This document shows, piece by piece, positions 1 to 7,072 of a DNA stretch of 41,705 nucleotides. The stretch comes from Bacteroidales bacterium. GTDB lineage: Bacteria; Bacteroidota; Bacteroidia; Bacteroidales; DTGW01. The notes beneath the pieces are model-generated. The model had not been told where the DNA came from and did no database searches. It saw nothing but the letters and a program-made list of their open reading frames with translations. The translations under genes were made by a program, and so were the position numbers. Where the stretch lies: NCBI GenBank assembly GCA_026416115.1, contig JAOAFU010000075.1, forward strand, positions 1 to 41,705, written 5' to 3'. Numbering within the stretch: the first letter of the stretch is position 1; every line of letters begins with the position of its first letter.

Positions 1-220
1 TAAACCCACCATTTTCAAACGATTTGAGTAATAACATGCGTACACTTGGCATACAATTTAAATTTGCTGTAGCAAAGGCAAAAGCATTAGGTTCAAAAAT
101 TTTGGCTTCAAAAGCTTCTTCATACCAACGTTTAAAAAGCACAAAAGGATCGGGAGGCACAACTTTCTCATCAAGTTGTTGCTGAATAATATTTTCTCTT
201 ATCTCATAAATGCTTGGCAT
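1..220 (-). CDS. pdxH: Pyridoxamine 5'-phosphate oxidase, N-terminal part (runs off left edge)
   Basis: This is the first 73 codons of an open frame that starts at the ATG at 218-220 and leaves the window without a stop. The protein would be the FMN-dependent oxidase that makes pyridoxal 5'-phosphate from pyridoxine or pyridoxamine phosphate in the cytoplasm. The translation shows the family's N-terminal signature: a PPDPFVLFKRWYEEA stretch, then EPNAFAFATANL, then PSVRMLLLKSFENGGF, which match the usual PDPF..W, EPNAM.LAT and RMVLLK blocks in order. The FMN-binding C-terminal half lies outside. A partial -7 box (TATCTTTA) sits upstream in the gap before the next gene, so it probably has its own promoter. 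Product serves the PLP enzymes in this window (SerC and the oxoamine synthase). Confidence 0.88.
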   Translation of the reverse strand, partial: MPSIYEIRENIIQQQLDEKVVPPDPFVLFKRWYEEAFEAKIFEPNAFAFATANLNCMPSVRMLLLKSFENGGF

Positions 221-280
221 AAATTCCTTTATTTATAATCAACACTTTAAAGATATAAAAGTTTTCGTTGATGTCAATAT

Positions 281-310
281 ACAAAAAAAGCGGCTAAAAG
301 CCGCCCTTTT
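281..310 (-). terminator. Rho-independent terminator after the polyamine dehydrogenase gene
   Basis: A perfect 6-bp GC-rich stem (GCGGCT at 290-295, AGCCGC at 299-304) with a 3-nt loop is followed on the minus strand by a run of seven T. It lies just past the stop of the dehydrogenase gene and before pdxH. Confidence 0.85.
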
Positions 311-314
311 GTTT

Positions 315-1508
315 TTACAATTCAAGGTCGATATCATGAAGTTCATGCCATGGAAGACCATATCTATTGAGTGCCTCCATAAATGGATCGGGATCGAATT
401 GTTCAACATTATATACCCCTGGTTTTTTCCAGATTCCCTTAAGATACATCATGGCCCCAATCATGGCTGGGACTCCAGTTGTATAGCTGACTGCCTGTGT
501 ACCGGTTTCCCTATATGCTTCTTCGTGGCTACAGTTATTGTATACATAATAAGTCTTCTCTTTGCCATCTTTTATACCGCGTATTCGGCATCCTATGGAT
601 GTCCAACCTTTGTAGTTGGCGCCAAGTTCGCCAGGATTGGGTAATACTGCCTTCAAAAATTCGATAGGAATTATCTCAACACCTTTATAAATTACTGGAT
701 CGATTCGTGCCATACCTATATTCTGAATTACCCTTAAATGAGTAAGATACTCCTGGCTAAAGGTCATCCAAAATCGAGCTCGTTTAAGCGTAGGGAAATT
801 TTTAACAAGCGACTCAAGCTCTTCGTGATAAATTAAATAGCTTTCTTTTGGACCAATTCCAGGATAGTTAAGGGGTTTATGAATTTCATGAGGTTCTGTT
901 TCAATCCATTGGCCATTTTCCCAATATTTTCCTTTCTGGGTTACTTCTCTGATATTAATTTCGGGGTTAAAGTTAGTAGCAAAAGGACGGCCATGATCAC
1001 CGGCATTACAGTCAACAATATCAAGATAATGAATTTCGTCGAAATAATGCTTAGCAGCATAAGCAGTAAAAACACTGGTAACTCCAGGGTCGAATCCACA
1101 GCCTAAGATAGCAGTAAGATTAGCCTCCTTGAAACGATCGTGATATGCCCACTGCCACTTATACTCAAATTTTGCTTCGTCGCGTGGTTCGTAGTTAGCT
1201 GTATCGAGATATGCCGTACCTGTTTTTAAGCAGGCTTCCATTATGGTTAAATCTTGATAGGGCAAAGCCACGTTAATGACAATATCGGGCTTAAAGTCGT
1301 TCATTAGCTGGACTAGCTCGTTAACATTGTCAGCATCGACCCGAGCAGTCTTTATCCGATCGCCTCCAACAGCTTTAGCTATTGCATCGCACTTTTCCTT
1401 TGTACGACTAGCCAAAAGTATGTCGGAAAAAACCTCATTTTCTTTGGCCACCTTATGAGCCACTACTGTGCCTACCCCTCCGGCACCAATTATTAATACT
1501 TTTCCCAT
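315..1508 (-). CDS. Saccharopine dehydrogenase-family protein, probable carboxy(nor)spermidine dehydrogenase
   Basis: A 397-residue NAD(P)H enzyme of the saccharopine dehydrogenase family. The N-terminus has a Rossmann dinucleotide site (IIGAGGVGTVV, residues 5-15), followed by the family's INVALPYQDLTIMEACL and GCGFDPGVTS blocks. Length and sequence fit the carboxynorspermidine/carboxyspermidine dehydrogenases, which join aspartate semialdehyde to putrescine or diaminopropane, the alternative spermidine route common in Bacteroidota. True saccharopine dehydrogenase of lysine metabolism is the main alternative. The partner decarboxylase (NspC type) is not in the window. The gene stands alone: a -7 box lies 26 nt upstream and a terminator follows. 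The substrate assignment rests on family resemblance, not on residues I can point to. Confidence 0.8.
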   Translation of the reverse strand: MGKVLIIGAGGVGTVVAHKVAKENEVFSDILLASRTKEKCDAIAKAVGGDRIKTARVDADNVNELVQLMNDFKPDIVINVALPYQDLTIMEACLKTGTAYLDTANYEPRDEAKFEYKWQWAYHDRFKEANLTAILGCGFDPGVTSVFTAYAAKHYFDEIHYLDIVDCNAGDHGRPFATNFNPEINIREVTQKGKYWENGQWIETEPHEIHKPLNYPGIGPKESYLIYHEELESLVKNFPTLKRARFWMTFSQEYLTHLRVIQNIGMARIDPVIYKGVEIIPIEFLKAVLPNPGELGANYKGWTSIGCRIRGIKDGKEKTYYVYNNCSHEEAYRETGTQAVSYTTGVPAMIGAMMYLKGIWKKPGVYNVEQFDPDPFMEALNRYGLPWHELHDIDLEL

Positions 1509-1533
1509 TTATATCTTAAATTTTTAAATTGCG

Positions 1534-1541
1534 CAAAGATA
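1534..1541 (-). promoter_or_regulatory. Bacteroidota -7 promoter box for the polyamine dehydrogenase
   Basis: TATCTTTG on the minus strand matches TAnnTTTG exactly and would start transcription about 15-20 nt before the ATG at 1508. No clear TTTG is seen at the -33 position. Confidence 0.4.
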
Positions 1542-1603
1542 ATATTTTATAGTTAATTGATCCGAAAAATTACCTTGTACTTCTGCGGTTAAGAATAAAT
1601 TAA

Positions 1604-1627
1604 AGAGCGATTTAGGAAAAATGCTCT
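1604..1627 (-). terminator. Weak candidate terminator after the alpha/beta hydrolase gene
   Basis: AGAGC (1604-1608) pairs with GCTCT (1623-1627) across a 14-nt loop. On the minus strand it follows the stop at 1629 and runs into a T-rich stretch. The stem is only 5 bp. Confidence 0.3.
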
Positions 1628-1628
1628 A

Positions 1629-2585
1629 TTATTTTTTTGAAGACTTAACAGGTAAAAAAAAGCGAAAAAATTTTGAGATAAAATTTTTCTTAATCTCCGA
1701 ACTAGCGGCCATATCACTCATAAACGATAATAACAGCATAGTAAACTCCTTTGCTCTTAAATAACCAAATACATTATGAGGATTACGTTGGCCGCGAATT
1801 AAATAGTCATTTACTACTTGCTTGTCGATAGGAGCTATTCCCGAGATATTGGGAGAGTATATCTCAGAAAGTTTGTGTTTAAGAGCAATGACATCGGTCG
1901 AATCATAAAAATTATACCATCTCTTAGAAATTGAATTGGGGGTAGGTATCCCAATCGATGGAAAGATGGGTAATTGATTTGCTGTTGCCAATTTTTCAGC
2001 AATGTATGGAAAACCAAGAGGCGATCCCAAAGTTACCAGCGTATCGATTTTTAATTTATTTTGTTCGGTCAGAAGCACATCGTAAGCAATAACCGAGCCC
2101 ATTGAATGTCCGATTAGAAAAATTTCATCCTTTTGAAATTTATAAAGTGTTTCTAAAAGTCTCTCTTTTATCTGTTTTCTTTTATTTAATTCGGAATTAA
2201 ACAGATAGATATCAACCTCATGAAAATATTTTCTAACTAAAGGATCGAGCCACTCCTTAATATGTCCCATCGCTTTAGATCCATAAGCCGATCGCCAGAT
2301 TTTTTTTAAACTTCGCGAAAGTATGGAAGAAAGAATAATTTGTGTTCCCGAATAGTTTACTTTTCCGGGTGAGCGCGTATAAACATCGTCGGAAATAAAG
2401 GGATCTTCGAAATCGACCGGTTTAGCATAAACGATATCCGCCCAGTAAACAAGCTCAAAATGAGGCAATTTACCGTTATACCCTATTCGTTCGAGTCCTT
2501 CTTTAATTGCCTTCTCCCACCAATTTTTCAGCAATTCTCTTTCAGGCTTATTGTCGAGTCCGTGAATTCCTATTATTACTTTCAT
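1629..2585 (-). CDS. Alpha/beta-fold hydrolase (PGAP1/lipase-like), cytoplasmic
   Basis: A 318-residue serine hydrolase with no signal peptide or membrane segment. The oxyanion-side motif GIHGLDN is at residues 6-12 and the nucleophile elbow GHSMGS at 159-164, so Ser161 is the expected nucleophile. Asp229 or Asp231 (FYDSTDV) and His270 (RNPHNVFGY) are good candidates for the rest of the triad. The arrangement, with LVTLGSPLG after the elbow, resembles the GPI inositol-deacylase/lipase-like hydrolases that occur widely as uncharacterised bacterial esterases. The C-terminus is basic. The gene is transcribed away from the alpha-galactosidase that follows, and nothing nearby reveals a substrate. 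Confidence 0.75.
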   Translation of the reverse strand: MKVIIGIHGLDNKPERELLKNWWEKAIKEGLERIGYNGKLPHFELVYWADIVYAKPVDFEDPFISDDVYTRSPGKVNYSGTQIILSSILSRSLKKIWRSAYGSKAMGHIKEWLDPLVRKYFHEVDIYLFNSELNKRKQIKERLLETLYKFQKDEIFLIGHSMGSVIAYDVLLTEQNKLKIDTLVTLGSPLGFPYIAEKLATANQLPIFPSIGIPTPNSISKRWYNFYDSTDVIALKHKLSEIYSPNISGIAPIDKQVVNDYLIRGQRNPHNVFGYLRAKEFTMLLLSFMSDMAASSEIKKNFISKFFRFFLPVKSSKK

Positions 2586-2699
2586 CTAAACTCAGTTATT
2601 AGAATTACTAAATGTACCCTATCTTATTACATTCGTCTACCCTGGAAAAAACTAAAATATACCATTTTTGCATATCATTATATAAAAAATAAAAATAAA

Positions 2700-3929
2700 A
2701 TGAGAAGGCAGATGTTACGAACAAATTTCATTCTAATATTATTGCTTCTGGGCTCTCTTTTAAGCCTAAATGCCCAGAAATATGAAGGTATAGCTAAAAC
2801 ACCTCCTATGGGATGGAATAGCTGGAACCGGTTTGGATGCAATATTAACGAACAAATAATTCGAGAAATGGCTGATGCCATGGTAGCTTCGGGAATGAAA
2901 GATGCGGGCTATATCTACATCAATATCGATGACTGTTGGCAAGGAGGCCGTGACAGCCTGGGATTTCTATATCCCGATCCCAAACGATTCCCATCAGGAA
3001 TGAAGGCTTTAGCCGATTATGTTCATTCAAAAGGGCTTAAAATAGGTATATACTCCGATGCTGGTTGGAAGACCTGTGGAGGCTATCCAGGTAGCCGTGG
3101 CTACGAATTTCAGGATGCACTCCAGTTTGCAGAATGGGGTATAGATTACCTGAAGTACGATTGGTGCAACACAGATAATCTGGTTGCCGAAGAGGCTTAT
3201 AAAACTATGGCCCGAGCATTAATGGCTGCTGGACGACCAATAGTATTTAGTATTTGCGAATGGGGCAACAATAAGCCTTGGCTTTGGGGAGCTAAATACG
3301 GACACCTATGGCGTACAACAGGCGATATAATCGATTGTTGGGATTGCGAAAAAGGGCATGGAAGCTGGGTTTCGAACGGTATTATGCGTATTCTCGACAT
3401 GCAGATGGATAAAGATCTCAACCTTCGACAGTACGCTGGCCCAGGACACTGGAACGATCCCGATATGATGGAAGTTGGCAATCGCCTCTCTGTTAACGAA
3501 AGTCGTGCTCACTTCTCGCTCTGGTGTATGCTTGCTGCTCCCCTTATTGCTGGTAACGATCTTCGTAATATGTCGAAAGAAATTAGAGATATCCTCATCA
3601 ATAAAGAAATGATTTCCATTAATCAAGACACTTTAGGAGTACAATGTTTTCGTTGGTTCGACTATGGCGATTACGAAATATATGCCAAACCCCTGTCAGG
3701 AGGCGAACTTGCTGTATGTTTCCTAAATCGTGGAAATACTCCCATAAACATTTCTTTCGATTGGAAAGATTCTGAAAATATTTATGATGGTAAATACATT
3801 TACGAGTTCGATAAAGTAACTTATAAGCTTCGCGATGTATGGGCACATAAAGATGTTGGAAATACTGCACGTCCATTCATAGCTACTATTCCTGCAAGAG
3901 ATGTAATCGTACTTCGTCTCACAAAATAA
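2700..3929 (+). CDS. Secreted alpha-galactosidase, glycoside hydrolase family 27
   Basis: A 409-residue enzyme expected to remove terminal alpha-galactosyl residues from plant oligosaccharides or galactomannan outside the cytoplasm. Residues 1-26 form a signal peptide (basic MRRQMLR, hydrophobic core, LNAQ cleavage site). The GH27 barrel follows at once: TPPMGWNSWNRFGC (34-47), IDDCW (76-80), the YLKYDWC motif holding the nucleophile Asp154, and WRTTGDIIDCW with acid/base Asp209; DPDMMEVGN closes the active site region at 253-261. A beta-sandwich tail of about 90 residues completes the usual length. The frame is open further upstream, but that extension overlaps the divergent hydrolase and would bury the signal peptide, so the ATG at 2700 is chosen. 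It stands alone, with no SusC/SusD neighbours. Confidence 0.95.
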   Translation: MRRQMLRTNFILILLLLGSLLSLNAQKYEGIAKTPPMGWNSWNRFGCNINEQIIREMADAMVASGMKDAGYIYINIDDCWQGGRDSLGFLYPDPKRFPSGMKALADYVHSKGLKIGIYSDAGWKTCGGYPGSRGYEFQDALQFAEWGIDYLKYDWCNTDNLVAEEAYKTMARALMAAGRPIVFSICEWGNNKPWLWGAKYGHLWRTTGDIIDCWDCEKGHGSWVSNGIMRILDMQMDKDLNLRQYAGPGHWNDPDMMEVGNRLSVNESRAHFSLWCMLAAPLIAGNDLRNMSKEIRDILINKEMISINQDTLGVQCFRWFDYGDYEIYAKPLSGGELAVCFLNRGNTPINISFDWKDSENIYDGKYIYEFDKVTYKLRDVWAHKDVGNTARPFIATIPARDVIVLRLTK

Positions 3930-3994
3930 ACCCTTGAATATAAAAAACAGCTTTGATCAATACAGCGTCATGGTATAAAACACCACCTATGAAC

Positions 3995-4040
3995 AAAAAA
4001 GCCCCATCACTTGTAGTTATGATGGGGTTTATTTTTTTAT
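3995..4040 (+). terminator. Bidirectional terminator between the GH27 gene and the LytTR gene
   Basis: CCCCATCA (4002-4009) pairs perfectly with TGATGGGG (4020-4027) around a 10-nt loop. A T-rich tract follows on the plus strand and an A run precedes it, so the hairpin can end both convergent genes. Confidence 0.85.
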
Positions 4041-4092
4041 ACCTAGCCAATAAAAGATTGTATTAAAACAAATCCCTTTTGTAAAAGAATTA

Positions 4093-4794
4093 TCAGAACT
4101 TTTGAAGTGTACTAAGCAGGTTTTCACGATAGGCTTTCCCTATAGGTATGGTAATGTCCCCATCATTAGTTCTTATTAGTATTATATTGTCATCAATCTC
4201 ATTTATGGCATTAAGATTAATGATATATGACCTATGAACACGGATGAACATGGAGGGCAGCTTAGTTACCAAAGCCTTCATGGTGCTATGTACTGTATAT
4301 TTCTCATTGTAAGTATTAAAAACAACATAATTTTCGAGAGCCTCAATATACAATATTTCATCGTACTTGAGCTTAACTAGAGTGCTGTTTTTCTTTATAA
4401 AGATCTCGTTTTTCTTATTGCCTAAGTTAAGGCTATGTCGTTGAATTCGATACATAACCTTTTCTATTGCCTTTGTAAATCGATTATATGTAAAGGGTTT
4501 AAGTAAAAAATCAGCTACATCGAAATCGAATGCATCGAGTGCATACTTACCCTTTGATGAGGTCATGATAACTTGAGGCGGATCGACTACTGATTTAAGA
4601 AAATCTATTCCGCTCATTTCGGGCATTTCTATATCGAGAAAAATCAATTCAACCTCATTGTTCTTTTTCAAATACTTGATAGCATCGGGAGCGTTGGAAA
4701 AAGAACCAACCAGATTAATCCCGGCAGTTTTTTTGATATAGCCCTCCAGGATCTTCCGCGATAATTTGTCATCATCTATGATTATACAATTCAT
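4093..4794 (-). CDS. LytTR-family response regulator (LytR/AlgR type), no adjacent kinase
   Basis: A 233-residue two-domain regulator. The receiver domain (1-120) has the acidic pocket DDD at 7-9, phospho-acceptor Asp54 in IFLDIEMPEMSG, and the LLKPF switch lysine. The LytTR DNA-binding domain occupies about 130-233, with typical ILYIEALENYVVF and FIRVHRSYIINLNAI segments. Such proteins act with membrane LytS-type kinases to control exopolysaccharide, envelope or stress genes. No histidine kinase is next to it; the PAS/GAF protein 2.3 kb away lacks a kinase domain. A well-formed two-part promoter lies directly upstream and an AGGGAG sequence precedes the ATG. Confidence 0.92.
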   Translation of the reverse strand: MNCIIIDDDKLSRKILEGYIKKTAGINLVGSFSNAPDAIKYLKKNNEVELIFLDIEMPEMSGIDFLKSVVDPPQVIMTSSKGKYALDAFDFDVADFLLKPFTYNRFTKAIEKVMYRIQRHSLNLGNKKNEIFIKKNSTLVKLKYDEILYIEALENYVVFNTYNEKYTVHSTMKALVTKLPSMFIRVHRSYIINLNAINEIDDNIILIRTNDGDITIPIGKAYRENLLSTLQKF

Positions 4795-4816
4795 CTCTCC
4801 CTGTTTTCTTGTTATT

Positions 4817-4850
4817 CAAATTTAATTGATTTTTTTTATTATCCCACAAA
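4817..4850 (-). promoter_or_regulatory. Bacteroidota promoter (-33 TTTG, -7 TAAATTTG) for the LytTR gene
   Basis: On the minus strand TTTG (4847-4850) is followed after 22 nt by TAAATTTG (4817-4824), an exact TAnnTTTG. The predicted start lies about 15 nt upstream of the ATG at 4794. Confidence 0.55.
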
Positions 4851-4990
4851 ACCAAAAACTTCAACAAAAAAACTATAATCAATTTTTTATAATAGTGTGA
4901 CAAATATAACAATTACTTTAAAATCGAATGATATACTCGTAAAATTATATTAAAAAAAGAGAACAAAGCCTTTATTGGATTACATCTTCC

Positions 4991-5395
4991 TTATTTGCTG
5001 CAAAACTCGGTCAAAACACCGAAAGTTGATTTGGGATGCAGAAAACCTATCATCAAGTTTTCAGCCCCTTTTCGCGCCTGCTTATCTATCAGTTGAATCC
5101 CTTTAGACTCGGCCTGTTTTAATGCTTCATCTGTATTTTCCACTGCAAAAGCTATGTGATGAATTCCCTGACCCTTTTTCTCAATAAACTTACCAATAGG
5201 CCCTTCTGGATCAGTGCTTTCGAGTAATTCGATTTTAGTGTCTCCAATTTTAAAAAAAGCTGTCTTAACTTTTTGGTCTGGCACCTCTTCAATCGCATAA
5301 CACTTAAGGCCCAAAACTTCTTCGTAATAAGCTATAGCTTCGTTGAGGTTACTTACAGCGATTCCAATGTGTTCGATGTGTGTAGGTTTTATCAT
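4991..5395 (-). CDS. mce: Methylmalonyl-CoA epimerase
   Basis: A 134-residue vicinal-oxygen-chelate enzyme that interconverts (S)- and (R)-methylmalonyl-CoA, linking propionyl-CoA and succinyl-CoA with the B12-dependent mutase. Metal ligands are visible: His9 in IEHIGIAVSNL, the HH pair at 79-80 in GIHHIAFAV, and Glu130 in GVLTEFC. Length is standard. A start 36 bases further upstream is possible, but it would overlap the DUF4301 gene by 23 bases and add residues the family lacks, so the ATG at 5393-5395 is preferred. It follows the DUF4301 gene by 13 bases on the same strand, so they are likely cotranscribed. Confidence 0.92.
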   Translation of the reverse strand: MIKPTHIEHIGIAVSNLNEAIAYYEEVLGLKCYAIEEVPDQKVKTAFFKIGDTKIELLESTDPEGPIGKFIEKKGQGIHHIAFAVENTDEALKQAESKGIQLIDKQARKGAENLMIGFLHPKSTFGVLTEFCSK

Positions 5396-5408
5396 AGCTT
5401 TTATGTTT

Positions 5409-6911
5409 TTATGGTATATTCTGATGTTCATCTCTAAGCCAATCGGTAAACGTTTTAACCGGTGTAAAAGTTTCTATGGGTATTTCGACAAAAATGGTAA
5501 TCCAATGTGCCATTCCTCCATTCCACAATCCGGGTAATTCCTGAATTTTTATTTTTTTCCCCCTATGCGTTTTTTCGGAAATAAATCCAGATTTATCGTC
5601 TCTATATTTAAGTAAGTTAAATTTGTTGCCAGCAAAATCGTTAGTAATACAAACCATATCGACGGGATTAAAATGGGTAGCTCTTGAAAAAATAGCTTTC
5701 TGCTCAAAATCAGAAAAATTAACCTGCGACGATTCAATAATTTGTAGGGTTGGTTCTCCTTTTCGATTTAGTACCCAAAAAGGTCCTCCCCCTGGCTCGC
5801 CTGTATTTTTCACCATGCCACAAATTCTGATGGGTTTATCGAGTTTTGATTTAACATAACCTGCAAATATTGAATTGTCAATATCTTCAGGAACTTTTAT
5901 ACCTAGAAATAAGTTCATAAATTCAGCAATCTCGTGTTTTCGTTTTTGGGTGTAATTGTCGTGCCACTCGAGATAAGTCAGAAAATCCGTAATCTGATTT
6001 TTAATTTTAAGAGCTAATCCTCCCAAGGCTTTTTTATACCTGACGGAGAGGATTTTCCTATGGTCGGGTGCAATATTATCGATGTTTTTAATAAAAATTA
6101 GATCGGCCGAAATATTATTCAGATTTTCCAACAAAGCGCCATGACCTGCTGGTCTAAAAACAAAAGTCCCATCGGGTTCAATAACAGGTTCATTATTTTC
6201 GTCAACCGCAATGGTATTGGTTGATAATTTTTGAAAAGAATATGTAAGCTCGAACTTTTCGTTATTATACTTTTGCTTAAGTTTAGTAAATTCAGTTAAA
6301 AAAAGATTTTCGTGTTCGGGCGAAACAGTGAAATGAATCTTTACACCATCGCGTCCACGAGCATGCAAAAATGCCTCAACAAGATGTTCTTCAACAGCTG
6401 TGCGTTCCCCGTCGAGATACCTATGAAATTTAAGTAACCCCTTCGGTTTAAGTCCATATCCTAAACCATGCTCAAGCAGGAGCATTTCGACAATCTCTTG
6501 TAATCCCAATAAGTTGAAATATGCGGTAAGCTCTTTGCCATTTCTAGCAAAACACTGGTACAAGTCGGCGTAGAAAGGAAATTTTTCCATATTTTGGAGT
6601 AGAGCTTCTGTATCGTTGTTTGGTTGTTTGCTATTTAAATATTCAAACAAACCTTTAAACATGCGGCTTGCTGCTCCCGAAGCTGGAACAAACTTAACTA
6701 TATTGAGCCGTGTCTGGCTATCCTCATATAATTTTATCCATTCGTCTAAATCTTTCTCCGAGGGTTTAATAATTCCATCATTGATGGTAGCGGGCCGAAC
6801 AAGTCGTGCAAAAGGAAAGCCTTCCCTGAAAAATTCAAGTTGTTTCTCAATATCCTCGGGCAGAATGCCAAGCGCCTGTAATTGACTTACTTGAGTACTT
6901 GTAAGCTGCAT
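5409..6911 (-). CDS. DUF4301 family protein, possible nucleotidyltransferase fold
   Basis: A 500-residue cytoplasmic protein of a family (DUF4301) that is nearly confined to Bacteroidota and has no assigned function that I know of. No signal peptide or membrane helix is present. Two motifs are suggestive: FVPASGAASRMFKGL at about 77-91 resembles the phosphate-binding G-x-G-x-x-[ST]-R-[MF] loop of sugar-nucleotide pyrophosphorylases, and FRPAGHGALLENLN at about 252-265 resembles their PGGHG-type segment, followed by LIFIKNIDNIAPD where those enzymes carry a catalytic Asp. A sugar-phosphate nucleotidyltransferase-like role is therefore an inference. It leads an apparent two-gene unit with methylmalonyl-CoA epimerase, a pairing with no obvious metabolic reason. 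Confidence 0.8.
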   Translation of the reverse strand: MQLTSTQVSQLQALGILPEDIEKQLEFFREGFPFARLVRPATINDGIIKPSEKDLDEWIKLYEDSQTRLNIVKFVPASGAASRMFKGLFEYLNSKQPNNDTEALLQNMEKFPFYADLYQCFARNGKELTAYFNLLGLQEIVEMLLLEHGLGYGLKPKGLLKFHRYLDGERTAVEEHLVEAFLHARGRDGVKIHFTVSPEHENLFLTEFTKLKQKYNNEKFELTYSFQKLSTNTIAVDENNEPVIEPDGTFVFRPAGHGALLENLNNISADLIFIKNIDNIAPDHRKILSVRYKKALGGLALKIKNQITDFLTYLEWHDNYTQKRKHEIAEFMNLFLGIKVPEDIDNSIFAGYVKSKLDKPIRICGMVKNTGEPGGGPFWVLNRKGEPTLQIIESSQVNFSDFEQKAIFSRATHFNPVDMVCITNDFAGNKFNLLKYRDDKSGFISEKTHRGKKIKIQELPGLWNGGMAHWITIFVEIPIETFTPVKTFTDWLRDEHQNIP

Positions 6912-7072
6912 ATTCTTTTTTCTTCTAAAAATAGAAAAAGAATTCGAAAAAAAGATGATTTAACCAACATTTTGCCGAAAGAATTCAAAGTAGAATAATA
7001 CAAGTGCCTGAATAACGATTGTCGACAATTATCAATTATAGAGTTGAATAACCATGTTAGTTTTACTTCTGA

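Noticed and set aside
879-1458. Short plus-strand frames opposite the dehydrogenase gene
   Set aside because: They lie inside a well-supported gene on the other strand and show no family motif; the same holds for similar antisense frames in the other long genes.
2460-2699. Upstream extension of the alpha-galactosidase frame
   Set aside because: It overlaps the divergent hydrolase gene and would place 80 residues in front of a good signal peptide; the ATG at 2700 is better.
7018-7029. 12-bp palindrome ATTGTCGACAAT between the DUF4301 and PAS genes
   Set aside because: Perfect but isolated, not near a start and not followed by a T run; chance cannot be excluded.
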